Shown: in pieces, positions 41,518 to 52,560 of the stretch
How positions within the stretch are numbered: position 1 is the first letter of the stretch
How the letters are laid out: every line of letters starts with the position of its first letter
Assembly (NCBI GenBank): GCA_963575745.1
Contig: CAUYUJ010019948.1
Coordinates: 1,090,483-1,154,482 of the forward strand
DNA: 64,000 nucleotides
Origin: Prorocentrum cordatum
Lineage: Eukaryota > Sar > Dinophyceae > Prorocentrales > Prorocentraceae
Direction of reading: 5' to 3'
Notes under the pieces: generated by a model
The model's input: the letters and a program-made list of their open reading frames with translations, nothing else
Databases searched by the model: none
What the model was told of the DNA's origin: nothing
Translations under genes and position numbers: made by a program

Positions 41518-44500
41518 CCCCACTGTGTCACTGTGTGCATCATCAAGCCAAACTCTGACAGCAGGTTAAAACTTGACGGTGGAACAAACTAAAGCTCCAG
41601 AGTACAGTCTTCACCCCAAGAAGAGGCAGTCTGCTGAGGTGGCTTACCTTTGCGTACTCGCTGGAGCGCCTGCAACTGCTTCGGGGAGATTTTGTGTGGG
41701 CCCTCTAGGGCCACAGGGCAACCAATCAAGAGGTTGACTGGTCGCTGGGCGGCCCAGGACCCGCACAGACCACAAAACACAAAGCGCCCCTTAAACCAGA
41801 GCTCGTGACTTGAATTCAACTGCTGTCCCCCTATAAAAGCAGGGTGGGCAACTCTTTGGGGCGGATCCTCCAAAGCCAAACGTCGCCAGAGCCACTTATC
41901 AACGGGAGCCTCGGGCTCCAGGGAAGGAACAACCCTGGGGAACGGGACGGGAGGCCTGGGAGCCCGGGCGGGGCAAGCCGATCAAACGGAGCCCCGGAAA
42001 CCTCTCGCCTTCTCACGGGCATGGAGGCCGCACCCAGAGCACCTCCAAGAAGCGCCTGCTTCCCTAAAAAACTGGTGAGAAGAGGCTCGAATGAATTCAA
42101 GCCTACGCTGCTTGGCCTTCTCTTTACGGTCCACAGTGCTCTTAGCGACAACGCGCGAGCGATTCTTCGGACGGGACGCTATCGCAACAGTGAGCGAGGC
42201 CATGCGCAGAAGGATGGATTTCGCCTTCTCCTCCAGGGCTAGCACCTCTCGGCAGATCTGAGGCTGGATCTGAGCACACTCGGCACGCTCGTCAGCAAGA
42301 TAGTCCGCAGCACGATTGACATAAACATGCTCTGCGACCGACGTGCGCCAAAACCTGCGAAACTTGTCCTCATTATCAAGGTGGGAATGGCAATGCACAA
42401 GATTGGTTTCAGCCTTGCGCATATCTATAAGTTGCCAGAACTCCCATTACAGATCTGCATTGGCAAGGCGATAGGTATGGTGCCTTCCTTTATGGTAGGC
42501 GTTCACATGGTTTATATGGTCACACACAAGAGTCAGGTCTTCATTCTTGGCTACATGGCGAACGGCCTCTATCAGGCCTGTAAGCTCAGCCCTTGGGACC
42601 GGGTGCCTTTTGCCTTCGACCAAACCCGTGACCCCATGGCTCCAATAAAAATCATCCCCGGAAGCGTCAAGCCTGACGAAAGCGAAGGCCACCCGGCGGC
42701 GCAGCACCGGGTGCTTAGACCAAGGACCTCCTGCACCGTCAGCCCCGTAAATGCCTCCAGGGAAGGGTTCCGAGGGCTCATACCCGCGATACTCGAGGAA
42801 ACGCTGCTCAGGCGGAGGAGGGAGGGAGAACCAATCAAGAGGTATGAGCCCCCTTCCCCAAAATATTGGGCAGGCGTCGAATTCGCCGACAGCCTCATGC
42901 CTTAAATGCTCGCTGGCCTGGACCCTGACAAGCTCGCTATCGGCATTGCAAGGGCATTGCCAAATTCTGTGCTTGGGTGTTTCGGCATCTCTCAGGCAGC
43001 GCTGGCACATGGAGTCCGGAACGAGAGCGCACTCATGTTTTCTTTCTTCTGGCCAAATACCGCCACAGGCAACAACTCTCACCATGGCGTCCAGGCCAGC
43101 TTCACCTTCGTTGACTAGATGCCTAGTGAGCTCACCTACATGCTGCCAGGAAACCCCTCGCTCAGCACCATTGCCGAGATAAAACTTCGAGGCTTCTGTC
43201 CACTGATTGGTCTCGATGGTGTCATCTAGGTCCTGCAGCAGCTGCGTGGCAGGACTGTCACCACCATTCACTAAAGCCCACTCCTCTCCGGAAGGGTTGA
43301 TAAAGGTACGAGGGCTGGGCACCTGCCAGCCAAGGTGGATTAAAGTACCCTGTAGTACACTGAGAGGCCCCCGCACCCAGGCCCAGCCCGTCTTGACGCG
43401 ATCCAGAGAATGGCCCCACACAGACTCCACGCGCGCCAGAAGCCCAGGGCGTTTTCCGAGCCGGCCCAGCCAAGTGGCGACGAGACGACGGACATGAACT
43501 TGCACTGGATCGCGCCCGGCCCCGTAGGTCAGGCGGATTGCTGTGGTGCAGCACGTGCCTTTGTCACTTACCAAGCTGCTGGCATGAGCGCTACTGCGGA
43601 GACGCTTGAGAGAAGAAGGGCAAACACCATGGACTTCTGCCGCCCACATGGACTTTGGGTACGAATTCGTGACAAAAGAGCTTGGGAGCTCGCCTATCAG
43701 TTTTTGTGAACCTCCGTATCTTCCCGGCAGCCTTAAAACCGCGGCCAAACCTGGCTGTGCGCACCTTGACAGAGCGCCTGCTGCCGAAAGCAGTGTCATG
43801 TCCAAAGTCCCTCGCGGCAACCGCCGGCTTGGCATTCTCCAGAGCAGTGCCCGAGGCAAGCTTGGGCAGAAGCTTTCGCAGCTGGGGATGAGAGGCCATA
43901 AAAACGCACTTCGGAACCGAGAGCTGGCTTTTTACTCCCAAGAGGCCCCTCACCAGAGTGCGGACCACCTGGGGAAACACGTCACGAATAAGACACTCAG
44001 TGCCGAAAATACGAAAAGCTATATCATCAATTCACTGCCTGGTGTGAGACGCTCTGTGCACAGCGTGCGTGGCGGCCAAGGGGGCATGCAAGTGCGCGCG
44101 CGAAAGAGACACAGCCTGACCACATCCTGGCAACACCCCTCCTGACGGGATGATTCCAGGGTGCACTGCCTTGTCGAGGGTCAGAAGACGGTGGCCTAGA
44201 TAAGCTTCTACGGCGAGCGCAAGGAGGCGAAGAGGGTAGTTGAGACTTTTCGCCTGGGACACCAGCTCTGGCATGCCAACTTGGTCATAGAACTTGGTGA
44301 GGTCAACCAGACCACCACCGACCATGAAGCCCTGCAAAATAGCGATTTCAGTGTCGAGTTCGTCCTCCCACCCCGCCTCGTCAGCCCCACCACCCACAGT
44401 CTTATCCCACACTCCCGCAGTGGCCTTATCCCAGGCCGTCACTTCGGGGTGCCTTAGGCGCAACAAGACAACATACGCGAAGCCCATTAACGCTATGGGG

Positions 44501-44577
44501 CGGAGGCCGCCATCCGGCTTGTCAAGCAGAGCTATAAGACAGAAGGCTTGGGCAAAGGGCAGCGTGACCGAATCTTG
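41518..44577 (-). mobile_element. 5'-truncated non-LTR retrotransposon (LINE), 3,060 bp
   Basis: Bounded by a perfect 15-bp duplication (GGCGAAAGCGGAGGA). The element reads on the minus strand from 44577 to 41518. It starts inside the reverse-transcriptase domain, so the 5' part is missing, as expected for target-primed reverse transcription. The 3' end has no poly-A; it finishes CACAGTGACACAGTGGGG. The insertion split a GGA array. The coding region is damaged (see the pseudogene entry), so this copy cannot move by itself. Confidence 0.85.
41589..44577 (-). pseudogene. LINE ORF2 remnant: reverse transcriptase, zinc knuckle, RNase H, Cys-rich tail
   Basis: In order on the minus strand: RT motifs LLDKPDGGLRPIAL, GGGLVDLTKFYDQV (catalytic Asp of motif A) and GIIPSGGVLPGCGQAVSLSR (motif B), then IDDIAF at 44023-44031 (paired Asp of motif C). 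A CCHC-like knuckle CQRCLRDAETPKHRIWQC lies near 43010-42955. RNase H follows with GADGAGG (Asp), PRAELTGLIEA (Glu), LVCDH (Asp) and, after a stop, VNRAADYLAD (Asp). The C-terminal VFCGLCGSWAAQ is typical of dinoflagellate LINEs. Damage: an in-frame TGA just before IDDIAF (44032-44034), a frameshift near 43710, a TAA at 42447-42449 inside RNase H and a TGA at 41982-41984. The end of the reading frame is the stop at 41589. The family call is secure; the element is inactive. Confidence 0.85.
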
Positions 44578-44592
44578 GGCGAAAGCGGAGGA
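44578..44592. other. 15-bp target-site duplication, right copy
   Basis: GGCGAAAGCGGAGGA; matches 41503-41517 at all 15 positions and is followed at once by GGA units. Confidence 0.85.
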
Positions 44593-44706
44593 GGGGGAGG
44601 AGGAGGAGGAGGAGGAGGGGTAGGAGAAAGGGGAGAAAGAGGAGGAGGAGGAGCAGGAGGAGGAGGAGGAGGAGGAGGAGGAGGAGGAGGAGGGGGAGGG
44701 AGGGGT
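44578..44706. repeat. (GGA)n array, right of LINE
   Basis: Continuation of the 41087-41517 array, separated from it by the LINE insertion. Confidence 0.9.
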
Positions 44707-46150
44707 GGCGTAACAAGCTCTCAACGCCAAGGCTCCCAGTACGAACGATGGTATGAGTAATTTCTGTTAATGTGTTTGACGCGCTCTTTCCGTTTCCGTA
44801 CCGGCCCAGGTCTGATAGCCCCACCCCGCCCAGAGCGTGAGGATTTGCTGTCGGGGGCCTATCGCCGATCTATCGGCAATGTATCGCCGATTCCAGGTCG
44901 ATGTTCCCCCCCCATGCCAGCTCCCCCCCCTCTTGTTGCCCCTTACCCCTCATGGCCCCCCCCCGCTCCCCCAGTGTTCGGTCGTGTAGGGGTAGGCCGG
45001 GGCAGGCCCTCGCCAGACGTTCTCTTGTAATGCATAAGTGCGCCCAGGTGTGTCGAAGCCCCCCCCCGTGCGCACAGGAATCGTTCAATGTGTGTGTGTG
45101 TGTGTACGTGTTCATGCCCGTCGACACATGCACTGCACTAGGATGCAACTCCTGGGAGCTTTGGTACTGAATCGGCGCTGGTAACTCCCTGGTCGGGAAT
45201 TGGCTGAATCTGGCCGAATCCTGCCGAATCCTGTGGAATCCCGCTGTATCCGGTTGAATTCCCTGATCGTTCTGACGAAGTTTTCCCTGGATAGGCTTCC
45301 CGACATTTAGTCTCGATGTGTGCACGCTTGCCCCGTCTGCACAGTTGGCTCATGTGTGAAGCAGCGTGGGTGGGACCATGGGGGGTGGCGGTGGCCCAGC
45401 GCGATTGGAATGTACACGTCAGGCGGGTGTGGGGGGTCGGGGCCCAACCCATCTACAATCTGCACATGGTTGGTGGCCGCGGTCGGGGTCGCACCCATAA
45501 AGGATGATCGCACCAGCGGGAGGGAGGGCCAGCGGATCCCACTCACATGTCGCGCTGCTCAGACGACACGTGCTTTCAGGCAACGTGCGCAAGGCAATCA
45601 ACGTGGCGCAGTGGGAAGTGCAAGGGGCAGGAAATGCAACAGTTGGGGGTGGTGGTTTTTTTCCGATTTCCAAACAGCCGAAGGACCGAACTCAAGCGAA
45701 ACATGGAGATGTAAAGACGCAACTTGCAATGAAGTCGCCAAGCTGGAAAGTTCGATCGTGGCCGACGCGGCCAGTTTCATCGCTACCAGAAGCTAGCCTG
45801 CCCCGCACTCGCAATGGGGGGTCGGAGAAGCCCCTCCACTGTACCGAGGCCGCGTCAAAGGTGAATCCGTCCCCGCCCTAGCGTGGGACGGGACACCGAC
45901 GCGCCGCGTCCCAAGCGGCACAACGAGGAGAAAACAGCATTGCATGTTCGTCGGTAACAGCGGCACTGAGATAGAAGTCAAAAAGCGCCGGCGCCGTTAC
46001 GACAGGCGCCGTTGGACGGGAAAACACGACGTGTGCAAAGTTCCCGCGGGCAGGCGTTGACGGTTACGACAAAAAATTGGCCACTGGGATCAACAGCACG
46101 GCACCGCAGGCGCCGTTACGGCAAAAACGACCGTTACGACGGACTCAGTT
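44707..46150. other. no confident gene; short repeats
   Basis: Includes CGCCGATCTATCGGCAATGT (44856, family D fragment) and a degenerate GGCTGAATCTGGCCGAATCC run at 45190-45270. CCGTTACGACA-type motifs occur several times at 45993-46145, downstream of the gene that follows on the minus strand. No coding frame was supported. Confidence 0.4.
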
Positions 46151-46179
46151 TTATCTGCTCGCCCCAGCGCGGCTGGAAC

Positions 46180-46827
46180 TCACTTCAGGCGGCGGATGCG
46201 GGCCTGGATCTGCCTCTCCCGCTTGCTCGGTGGAGCCGGGCCGAACACCTCCTCCCCCTTGGTAGCCCAGTCCTTGATGATCAGGTCGATCGCCTTGCGG
46301 AGGTCCTCGGGCGCCGTCGGGTTCACGTTGACGCGGAAGCGATGCCCGCGCTCCTTCGTCTCGTACCCGCGGAACTCCAGGATATGCCTGCCCAGCTTGT
46401 TGGGGACGTCGAACTCCGTCAGAACTTTCTCGATCAGCTCGTACTGCTCGCTGGCGGCGTCCAGCGAGTCCTTCTTCGTGAGGAGGGCCGCCACCGTCGC
46501 ATGGTGTGCCGGGATGCCCTGCCCGTGCCCCTTCTGGCCGCGGACGGTCTTCTCGTAGTTCCCCACTGCCTCTTTCATCGCGTCGTAGTACTTCTCCCCG
46601 TTCGGACTCGGCACGAGGAACGTGCGGAAGAGGTTGGCCGCGTGCGCCCGCGACTCCGCCGCGAGCTGGGCGAGCAAGATCAGCTCGTCGCGCTTCTCGC
46701 CTGGCTCCGGCTCCTCCCTGTCCTGCCGTGCCTGCTTGGCCTGCCTGTCCTCCGGCTTGGAGGCGCCCTTCAGGAAGTTCTCGTACACCATGTCGGGCGA
46801 GCACTCGTTGAAGAAGAGGCTGCAGCC
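46180..46827 (-). CDS. terminal exon of a conserved-looking protein of unknown function
   Basis: 216 codons from an acceptor (GATTCCAG|GGC, phase 0) to a stop at 46180-46182. An ATG at 46789-46791 could be a start, giving 203 residues. However, the frame is open and protein-like before it (GCSLFFNECSPD), so an upstream exon is more likely; none was found. The protein is charged, mostly helical and soluble: MVYENFLKGASKPEDRQAKQ, LILLAQLAAESRAHAANLFR, KYYDAMKEAVGNYEKTV, LDAASEQYELIEKVLTEFDV, then a short beta-like part (GRHILEFRGYETKERGHRFR) and a basic C-terminus (SKRERQIQARIRRLK). No catalytic motif or membrane segment was seen. Codon use is strongly G/C at third positions, as expected for an expressed gene here. 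Function unknown. Confidence 0.7.
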   Translation of the reverse strand, partial: GCSLFFNECSPDMVYENFLKGASKPEDRQAKQARQDREEPEPGEKRDELILLAQLAAESRAHAANLFRTFLVPSPNGEKYYDAMKEAVGNYEKTVRGQKGHGQGIPAHHATVAALLTKKDSLDAASEQYELIEKVLTEFDVPNKLGRHILEFRGYETKERGHRFRVNVNPTAPEDLRKAIDLIIKDWATKGEEVFGPAPPSKRERQIQARIRRLK

Positions 46828-46829
46828 CT

Positions 46830-47225
46830 GGAATCAGATCGCGACGCGCCCCTGCCGAGGCAATAATCGAGCCCAAGTGACTGCGGATGTGCGTTTGCAG
46901 GAGGTCGAAGGTCTCGAAAGGTTCGCTGTCGCAGAGGGGGCAACAGAGCGAATCGGGAACAACGACGTCGGTAATGTAGGAGCTCCCCTCCCCGGCACAA
47001 TAGCTGGGGGTGGTGGTGGCGGTAATGATAGTTTGGGGCGGTGTGGACCATCATTGGCCCACGGTGGCCATGGGACACCGTGCTTCCACAGCCGACCTCG
47101 ACAGACGCCGCCATAACAAGCCTTGCGCGTTGTCGCCCGTGCCAGGGGGTGCACTGCAGGGCACGCTGGGGAACGGCAGGTCCCGCCAGGGAATTGCCGA
47201 ACCTGGTTCCATGATTTCTTGTGGG
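46830..47225. other. no gene recognised
   Basis: Upstream (minus sense) of the 46827 exon; expected to hold its intron and earlier exons, but none is identifiable. Confidence 0.3.
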
Positions 47226-47227
47226 GG

Positions 47228-47295
47228 AGAGGAGGAGAGGAGGAGGAGGAGGAGCAGGAGCAGGAGCAGGAGCAGGAGGAGGAGGAGGATGGGCA
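47228..47295. repeat. (GGA)n / GGAGCA tract
   Basis: Short GGA tract with GAGCAG units. Confidence 0.85.
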
Positions 47296-47457
47296 GGCGG
47301 ACGGAGAGGATTTTCAAGCTAGCTGCTTGAGATGCGATGTGCGTGGCAGGAACAGGCTCCGCCAGGGAGAGGCTCACACAGCGAGCCGATGGCTATCTCC
47401 CAAGCGCAGGGGCTTGGGCCAGCGTGGCCCTCCTGCCCCCCCCCTTGCTCGTCCTTT

Positions 47458-47590
47458 CCCTCCCCTCCTCGCGAATCCACAGGCGCGTGCGCTCGCTGCC
47501 AACGGACGCCTGCTGCTGGCACGGCTCGCGCCTCCCCTCCTTGCGAGCATCCAACCGCGTGCGCTCACTGCCGACGGCACTCCTGTCCGC
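47458..47590. repeat. two-copy direct repeat, possibly coding on the minus strand
   Basis: CTCCTCGCGAATCCACAGGC.GTGCGCTCGCTGCC and CTCCTTGCGAGCATCCAACC.GTGCGCTCACTGCC lie about 75 bases apart. On the minus strand both read VGSERTRL, so this could be a small repeated exon. Low support. Confidence 0.3.
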
Positions 47591-47599
47591 CTTCGCCTT

Positions 47600-47965
47600 C
47601 TCCTCCTCCTCCTCCTCCTCCTCCTCCTCCTCCGTCTCTTGTCCTTCACCTCCTCCTCCTCCTCTTCCGCCTCCTCCCTCTCCGCCTCCTCCTCCTCCTC
47701 CTTCTCTTCCGCCTCTTCTTCCTCTTGTCCTCCTCCTGCTCCTCCTCTTCCTCCTCCTCCTCCTGCTCCTCCTCCTCCTCTTAACCTCCTCCTCCTCCTC
47801 CTCCTCCTCGTCCCTCTCCTCCTCATCCTTCTCCTCATCCTCCTCCGCCTCTTCCTCTTGTCCTCATGCTCCTCCTTCTTCCTCCGCCTACTCCTCCTCC
47901 TCCTCTTCCTCCTCCTCCTCCGTCTCCTCCTCCTCCTCCTCCTCCTCCTCCTCCTCCTCCTCTTT
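47600..47965. repeat. (TCC)n array
   Basis: 365 bases of TCC/TCTTCC units; the Pro/Ser/Leu frames are artefacts. Confidence 0.95.
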
Positions 47966-47974
47966 CGGGGCGCC

Positions 47975-48090
47975 CCCCCTCCCATCGACGGAGGCCACGG
48001 CGCACGCCGCCGAAGAGGCCTCTGCGTCAGCCGCCGTGGCCCCTGGGGCTGGCGAGGCCTCAGCGGCGGCCGCGGAGGCCACCGATCGCC
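47975..48090 (+). CDS. candidate Ala/Glu-rich exon 1 of 3 (EATAHAAEEASASAAVAPGA)
   Basis: Plus-strand frame STEATAHAAEEASASAAVAP then GAGEASAAAAEATDR between the TCC array and a CGTCGT run. The composition (Ala/Glu with a PGAGEA motif) matches the candidate exons at 53341 and 60434. No clear acceptor AG lies at its left side. It could instead be translated repeat. Confidence 0.25.
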
Positions 48091-48239
48091 GTCGTCGTCG
48101 TCGTCGCCGTCGTCGCGGTCGCCGTCGCCGTCGCCATGTGGGGGAAGCGGGCCCTGAGGGACACGGGCCCCGAAGTTGCTCGCCGTGGGCCCCAAGGTGT
48201 TTCGCCTCGTTCGGGCCCAGCGGGGCCGTCCGCGGGCCG

Positions 48240-48390
48240 CAGGTCTTCTCAGAAGGCCGCCGGCCTTCTGAGAGGTGTGCTGTGTCTTCCGGGAAGGCTC
48301 AGGATGCTGCTCAGAAGGCGGGGGATTTCCGAGCCTTCTGAGAAGGCCCGCCCCTCCTCACTTCTCCCCTGGGCTCGCCGCCGAAGGATC
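48240..48390. repeat. family A repeat
   Basis: TCTTCTCAGAAGGCCGCCGG ... CTGCTCAGAAGGCGGGGGAT ... GAGCCTTCTGAGAAGGCCCG ... CTCGCCGCCGAA. Confidence 0.75.
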
Positions 48391-48800
48391 GCCACGGGGG
48401 AAACCGAGTCCTGAGGGACACGGGTCCTGAGTTTTTTCATTGTTTTCGGGCTCTCGGGGCTTTCCATGGGCCCCAGGACCGTCAGAAAGCGACTCGGGAT
48501 GAAGGTCTCGTCCTGGGGGAAGGCCACGGGTCCAGGACCCGTTTCCCGCAGGACCCGTCCCCCGAGGTTCAGAGCCCGGGTGGTCAGGGGTAGCTCCGGG
48601 TTCGTGCCTCGGGGGCCCAAACCGAGGTTACCCCGGACCGGAGTTAGCCAGGAGATCTCGGGCGTCGAAACACTCCCGAATCATCGGGGCTGGGGGTTGT
48701 CAGGGGCCACTGCTGGTTCGTGCCTCGGGGGCCCAAACCGAAGTTACCCTGGACCCGAGGTATCCTGGAGAATCCAGGAGGCCGCCAGGAAGGCTCCGTG
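48390..48800. repeat. dispersed repeat (GGGGGAAACCGAGTCCTGAG), also at 50060-50350
   Basis: Shared order in both places: GATCGCCACGGGGGAAACCG / GATCACCATGGGGGAAACGA, then GGGACACGGGTCCTG, then CTCGGGATGAGGACCTC-like, then GTCAGGGGTAGTTCCTGGTT and GTGCCTCGGGGGC. Confidence 0.6.
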
Positions 48801-50440
48801 CCAACAGTAAGTGCGAAGGTTCGGCCGCAGACGCAGAGAAGCCCAATCATACGGTTGGCGTTGGACAGATAGGGTGCGACGTGGCGGCGCTGGCCCGCTT
48901 ATGACACGCTATCCCCTTGCTCTGGGATAGCGTGCACCTAAGAAGCCATGGGAGGAGGATAGTGTGCTCAGAGTGTGCCCTCGCAGCGGGATCACCTCAC
49001 ATAGATGGCGTACAACCGCAACTTGGAGAACGGGGGGAGGGGGGCCTCGTGAGCTGCATGCCCCCCTCCCATACGGGGGCGACGATGACGACGGCGACGA
49101 CGACGTCGACGACGACGTCGACGACGACCCGTTTCCCTCAGAACACGTTTCCCCATGTCGGGTGGTGGAGCGGTCCGGTGCTCGAAACGCCGCCGAGTCG
49201 TTCGAGGTTGCCCGCCGCGGCCCGCGAGAGGGCGCGGGCCCCTCTCGAGGCTCCGATGGGCTCTCGGAGAGGTGTCCTGAGGCCCCCCCCCCCCCGCAGA
49301 CACAGGGAGCACTTCTCGGGAGTCGGAGGTGGATAGACCTCCTACCCTGACACGTCGATTCAGGAATTGGTGGTTTTCGGCTCGCGAGAGGGCGTCGCGG
49401 CCGTCAGTTCTGCGGGTCCAGGTCCGTCGGTTTAGGTCCCAGGCCGTTTTCACCAAGGGGAGGTTTACGAAAGGGAGGTTTGTCCACCGTCGAGACACAG
49501 GGAACATTTCTCGGGAGGCGCGAGGACTTCTGAGAGGCCCCGCCGCCCTCTCTCGCCGCCGATCCCACCATTCTTATGATCGCCAGTATCAGTTTTCTTA
49601 TCCTTAGTGTGATTACTCTTAGCAGCATCATCATGTTTCGCATTTTTATTCCTCGTATTCGAACTCGTTGTTTGATTAGTCTTCTCAGTATTAGTATTAT
49701 TTTTTGTTCGCATCGATATAATTATTACTTCAAGAGCTGAACGTGCCCTTGCAGGACGTAGGGGGGGCCCCGCTGGGGGGCGGGCTGCCGCTGGGCAGCG
49801 GCACCCGAGGAGGAGGGGGGATCAGGGGCAACTTCAGTGGCTTGGCATGGCTCGGACGTGTGCACTTTTCTTGGCCAAGACCCACGAGGGGCATATTGCG
49901 TTCGCAATAAGAAGATCACGAAACCGAGCCAATGTACGGGGAATGGACGTCCGAGCAATGGCAATATGGGGTGGGGCTCCAGGGCAACGTTTCGAGGATC
50001 GAGGGGGGGAGGGGCTATCGGGTCCTTCTCGGCGATGCTTGCGTGATTGGGGCTCGCCGCCGAAAGATCACCATGGGGGAAACGAGTCCTGAGGGGCACG
50101 GGTCCTGCTTTGCTGTCCGTTTTCTGGTTCTCGGGGCCCTCCACGGGCCCCGGGAGTGCCAGATATCGCCTCGGGATGAGGACCTCCTCTTGGGGGAAGG
50201 CCCCGGGGTCCAGGGTCTGCTTCCTTCAATACACGGTTTCCCACATGCCACGCCGAGGTTCAGACCCCCGAGTCATCAGGGCTAAGGGTGGTCAGGGGTA
50301 GTTCCTGGTTCGTGCCTCGGGGGCCTGAGTTATCCTGTGGGATCCTGGTGTCGAAGAGGCCACCAGCAAGCCTCAGTACCGACGGGTAGAGCGAACGTTC
50401 GCCCGCAGACGCGGAGAAGCCTAACCATACGATTCCCTCC
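48800..50440. other. no gene; repeats and one AT-rich island
   Basis: Holds a (GAC)n/GTCGAC run at 49080-49132, a family A fragment at 49497-49560, an AT-rich stretch at 49570-49735 and the second copy of the 48390 repeat at 50060-50350. Confidence 0.4.
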
Positions 50441-50447
50441 GTCGGAC

Positions 50448-50625
50448 GGGGCTAGGACGAGGAGATATCCGTTCCAGGGCGTTTCGGAACGCTCTCAGAA
50501 CGTTCTGGAACGCCCTGAAAGCTGCGGCGCCCGATACATCCTCCAGAGCCGCTGGATCTCAGAGATTCTCGATCTATCCTCATCCGAATTTGTCCTCGTC
50601 CTGGCTTCGTCTTGCTCAGGACCCG
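50448..50625 (-). mobile_element. MITE-like element, family C
   Basis: GGGGCTAGGACGAGGAGATA ... CGTTTCGGAACGCTCTCAGA ... GCGGCGCCCGATACATCCTC ... GGATCTCAGAGATTCTCGAT. It aligns along its length with the reverse complement of the 63517-63689 insertion. Confidence 0.75.
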
Positions 50626-50727
50626 AGGCCTCCGAGGCATGCTCCAGGAGCTACCCCTGACCATCCTCGGCTCTGATGATTCGGGGATCTGAATCTCGTT
50701 TTAGCATGGGGGACGTGCTTCCCAAAC

Positions 50728-50840
50728 CTTATGACCTCCTCCTCCTCCTCCTCCTCTTCCTCATCCCCCTCCTCCTTCTCCTATTCCTCCTCCTCCTCCT
50801 CCTCCTCGTCCTCCTCCTCCTCCTCCTCCTCTTCCTTTCC
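50728..50840. repeat. (TCC)n tract
   Basis: About 110 bases of TCC units. Confidence 0.9.
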
Positions 50841-50962
50841 CTGCTCTTTTTTGAACAGTGGGAAACCGACCCCCGACCCCACAACTATGGATGTTGCGTG
50901 TCAGCGTTCTGCATGTATGGCGAATGTGCGTAAGTGTAGGCGCCCTGTCGGCGAGGCTACTG

Positions 50963-51140
50963 CTAGTTGCCACAGGGGGCGCCCGCCCGCGCGGCGACGT
51001 CTTGGGCCCAGCCGACGCGGTCGCGCCCGCGCTGGCATTCCCAGGACCGCACGTGCCACGGCCGCGGCGTGCAGGTCGAGGCGACGGCGGCGCTGTCCTT
51101 CGCGCGGCAGCGCCGCTGGCCCAGCCGAGGGCCCCCGCCC
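50963..51140 (-). CDS. weak exon candidate (RPWHVRSWECQRGRDRVGWA)
   Basis: Minus-strand frame CRAKDSAAVASTCTPRPWHV then RSWECQRGRDRVGWAQDVAA, ending at a stop at 50963. It looks protein-like (Trp, Cys), but the other frames are also open in this very GC-rich stretch. No domain. Confidence 0.25.
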
Positions 51141-51179
51141 CCACCTCCTTCGCCCCCTCGTAAACCGCCGACGGGCAAG

Positions 51180-52300
51180 TTTAGATCGGGAGCGTTTCTT
51201 TTGAGGCAACCGTTCCAACCTACAGTTTTTTGGGGGCGTTTAAAGAAACTCCGCTATCTGTTTATAGCAATTGTTTGGGGTTTCTCCCGCGCGAGACTTT
51301 TCGTTTCGGGGAAGTGTAGACCGATGTTGTCTGGGATGTGTATAAACTTGTTGTGCCTGGTGCCTAAACTTTGTTTTCGTGGTGGGCCTCAACTTTTCGA
51401 TGCGCGCCCGCGCGGGGCGGGCCCCCAAAGCCGTCCCGGGCCCATGCCAGCGCCGCTAAGGGCCGACGCGCACGAGCGCGCGAACATCCACGATGACTTT
51501 GGGCATTGACCGCGTGCCAACACAAGGCAACGCCAAGTTCAAACGCCAATGAGCATAGCAACGGCGCGCCGTTCGCATTGAATTGCGCGGCGTTGTCGTT
51601 GGCTGACCGTCGAGCTGTTTCCGCTTGCAGGTCGCGCGTCGCTGGACGGTCCAATTCGCGTAAAGTTCCTCATGTGGGGGGCGGGGGTTGCTTTTCATGC
51701 GTTCGCTCTTCCTCTTTCTCCTCCCCTTCCTCCGCCCGCCCCTTTTTTGGACTTGCCCCCTCTGCTGAGTGGAACGCCCTAGTGCTCGGAACGGCACCGC
51801 ATTTTTTCGAGGCTGCCCGCCGAGGTGCCGCCCGCGCGGCCGGGGTGCCCGCAGCCCCCTCGGCGGATGCTGCCCGCGGGGAGCGCCTCGGGGCGCTCTT
51901 CGCGAGGGCTCGGCACATCCTCTGTGGCGGACGGCGTGGTGCTCCACAGGCGAGTTTGATGCAAAAAGGTTTTTCCCAACACGGTTGGAAAAAATATGGA
52001 GACGATGTGTTCCATCACCGTTTCATTGTGTGTTGAGCATCTACCACCACTTTAAAATTATTCCTCCAGAGCCCGCATGCAGGAGGACACGCCCGACCGA
52101 ATCGTAGGTTGACCCTGCCGAAGCAGGGGCCCCTTTCTGCGCCTTTTTGGCTCGCGACCGACATACCTTCGGGGGCGCCCTCGCCGGGGCGCCTCGGGGG
52201 TTCCGCGGGCGGCCCCGCGCGAAACACGGCCTCCGCGGCGGACCTGGGGGAGGGGAGCGGGCACCCAGACTGCAACCCTTCCCTCGTTTTCCCCTGCTTG
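51180..52300. other. no confident gene; partial family F copy
   Basis: 52040-52100 carries GCATGCAGGAGGACACGCCC (family F right end). A plus-strand Ala/Arg-rich frame at 51780-51955 may be an exon but lacks support. A T-rich patch is at 51200-51400. Confidence 0.35.
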
Positions 52301-52309
52301 GGCCTCCGG

Positions 52310-52560
52310 GGAGACCCTCACCGCCACGGCCGGATCCGCCTCGGAATTCCTTGGCATCGCTCGGACGTGTGTATTTTTTCTCGGCGAGGACCCTGGAGGA
52401 ACATTCTTGATCATTTGGCGAAAGAGCCACGCATGAAACCGAACGAAACACAGGGAATGGGCGCCCGAGCGATGGCCAAGTCTTGGTTAAACGCACCCTG
52501 GGAGAGGACTGGGAGTAGCGGTATCGATACCTTGTGGTTTCCCCACGGATTGCGTGGTAT
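52310..52560. repeat. family E repeat
   Basis: CCGCCACGGCCGGATCCGCC ... GGGAGTAGCGGTATCGATAC ... CTTGTGGTTTCCCC, with unrelated sequence between. Confidence 0.5.

Noticed and set aside
42327-44145. Plus-strand ORFs across 42.3-44.1 kb
   Set aside because: They are antisense to the LINE reverse transcriptase and RNase H motifs, which are clear on the minus strand.
46012-46876. 284-codon plus-strand ORF and 241-codon minus-strand ORF overlapping the 46.2 kb exon
   Set aside because: Shadows of the strongly biased codon use in the 46180-46827 frame; the minus frame 0 has the protein-like composition and a good acceptor.
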